In this document: in pieces, positions 6,611-7,447 of the stretch
Position numbering within the stretch: position 1 is the stretch's first letter
How the letters are laid out: each line of letters begins with the position of its first letter
Assembly (NCBI GenBank): GCA_000437255.1
Contig: FR899102.1
Location: 7,906 to 15,352 of the forward strand
Length of the DNA: 7,447 nt
From: Ruminococcus sp. CAG:403
GTDB lineage: Bacteria > Bacillota > Clostridia > Oscillospirales > Ruminococcaceae
Reading direction: 5' to 3'
The notes under the pieces: model-generated
The model's input: only the letters and a program-made list of their open reading frames with translations
What the model was told of the DNA's origin: nothing
The model's database searches: none
Program-made: the position numbers and the translations under genes

Positions 6611-6620
6611 GCCCTTTTTC

Positions 6621-6655
6621 AAAAAAAATTCCCCACTGGAAGAAAACCAGTGAGG
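6621..6655 (-). terminator. Rho-independent terminator of the threonine/serine exporter gene
   Basis: On the minus strand a 9-bp stem, CCTCACTGG with CCAGTGGGG (one G-T pair), has a 7-nt loop and is followed by AA and eight T. It starts about 10 nt after the TGA at 6666 and ends immediately before the cysK promoter. Confidence 0.92.
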
Positions 6656-6665
6656 AAGGAGAAAA

Positions 6666-7447
6666 TCAAGTACAGTGCCGGAAGAATTTATCCGTGCAAA
6701 GCCGAGCGGCAACCAGTCCCATCGGCAGTGCCATAACAATCAGAATTGCCTTGGTCAGCCAGAGTGAACCATCGCTGATGTTGTTCAATCCAATGTAGTA
6801 GATACCGCGATACATATACAGACCCGGTACCATGATTACAATCGCAGGAACGGTTAGGGAAATTCTTGGATAACCGATCTTTTTCTTGACCACAGAAGCC
6901 ACACAGCCGGTGAAGAAAGCGCCAATAAAGGCTGCTACGCCAACCGGGAAGCCTGCCAGATCGATCAATTCCAACCGCAGCGTATTGGAAAACATGCCGA
7001 TCAGTCCGGCAGTCATTGCCATTTTCCGGGGGCTGTTGAACATCAGAGAGAATCCATAGACGCCGAAGAAGCTTGTAACAATTCGAAGCACGATCAACAG
7101 CGGCGTATCAATCTGCAAATCCGGAAAGTCTGCCGGCTGGAACCGGAAAACCAATGCTGTAACCCAACCTGTCATGGTAGCAGTCAGAATAATCAGCAAG
7201 GCATACGTAATGCGCTCCAAACCCGAACGCAAATCCAGCTTTGCAAGGTCAATGCCGCCGGTAATCAAAGGAAATCCGGGAATGACGAACAGCATCGCAC
7301 AAATGTATCCGGCTTGATGGACTTCTGAAACGTGGAAGAGATGCTGCGCTGCTAGAATTGTCAGCACGTAGACACAGCAGGATGCTGCTACACTCACAGC
7401 AACATTGCCCACCAGGGAAATTTTACGCTCCAGCATCAGCTTTCGCA
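6666..7447 (-). CDS. Fused ThrE-type threonine/serine exporter family protein (5' end beyond window)
   Basis: The visible 259 codons encode a hydrophobic membrane protein of the threonine/serine exporter family (ThrE; YjjP plus YjjB halves). Numbering from the first visible Met at 7436, about seven or eight membrane segments are suggested, near 10-30, 41-60, 75-97, 112-134, 137-152, 162-183, 192-210 and 226-245. The segment FVIPGFPLITGGIDL (50-64) matches the end of the YjjP-like DUF1212 domain. MFNSPRKMA (132-140) and VPGLYMYRGIYY (203-214) match the YjjB-like DUF3815 domain, so both parts are fused here. The frame stays open to the window edge and that Met has no ribosome binding site, so the true start lies outside and most of the YjjP-like soluble N-terminus is missing. 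The likely role is export of threonine, serine or a related small metabolite; the substrate is inferred. Confidence 0.85.
   Translation of the reverse strand, partial: RKLMLERKISLVGNVAVSVAASCCVYVLTILAAQHLFHVSEVHQAGYICAMLFVIPGFPLITGGIDLAKLDLRSGLERITYALLIILTATMTGWVTALVFRFQPADFPDLQIDTPLLIVLRIVTSFFGVYGFSLMFNSPRKMAMTAGLIGMFSNTLRLELIDLAGFPVGVAAFIGAFFTGCVASVVKKKIGYPRISLTVPAIVIMVPGLYMYRGIYYIGLNNISDGSLWLTKAILIVMALPMGLVAARLCTDKFFRHCT

Noticed and set aside
1..7447. Defence system, mobile element, CRISPR array, toxin-antitoxin or tRNA
   Set aside because: No transposase, integrase, spaced repeat array, nuclease-like ORF or tRNA-like fold was seen. Every long frame on the minus strand belongs to a familiar metabolic or transport family.

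Overview
The window looks like a chromosomal segment of a low-to-mid GC Firmicute, most likely a gut-type clostridium (Oscillospiraceae/Ruminococcaceae-like). The reasons are strong AAGGAGG-type ribosome binding sites, consensus sigma-A promoters, compact rho-independent terminators, and the kind of protein families present. The genus assignment is an inference. All eight genes lie on the minus strand, so transcription runs from high to low coordinates.

Right end (6621-7447): the 3' part of a fused threonine/serine exporter (ThrE/YjjP-YjjB type) membrane protein. Its 5' end lies outside the window, and it finishes at a clear hairpin terminator. Middle (4818-6610): a consensus promoter (TTGACA-17-TATAAT) and a leader of about 95 nt precede cysK (O-acetylserine sulfhydrylase). 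After a 114-nt gap comes a flavin-reductase-like FMN-binding split-barrel protein, then a long perfect hairpin terminator. The cysK leader carries a T-box-like AGGGTGGCACC string and two small hairpins.

Left half (1-4792): a good sigma-A promoter drives a tight five-gene sugar-nucleotide operon, ugd-rfbA-rfbB-rfbD-rfbC, with gaps of 11, 15, 9 and 1 nt. Ugd oxidises UDP-glucose to UDP-glucuronate. RfbA, RfbB, RfbC and RfbD convert glucose-1-phosphate to dTDP-L-rhamnose. Together they supply precursors for a cell-surface polysaccharide (capsule or rhamnose-containing wall glycan). rfbC is cut by the window's left edge, close to its natural end.

No stretch over about 190 bases lacks a gene. I see no mobile element, CRISPR array, tRNA, rRNA or prophage signal. 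This is mostly ordinary core metabolism and I did not find a convincing new system. The best lead is the cysK leader RNA.
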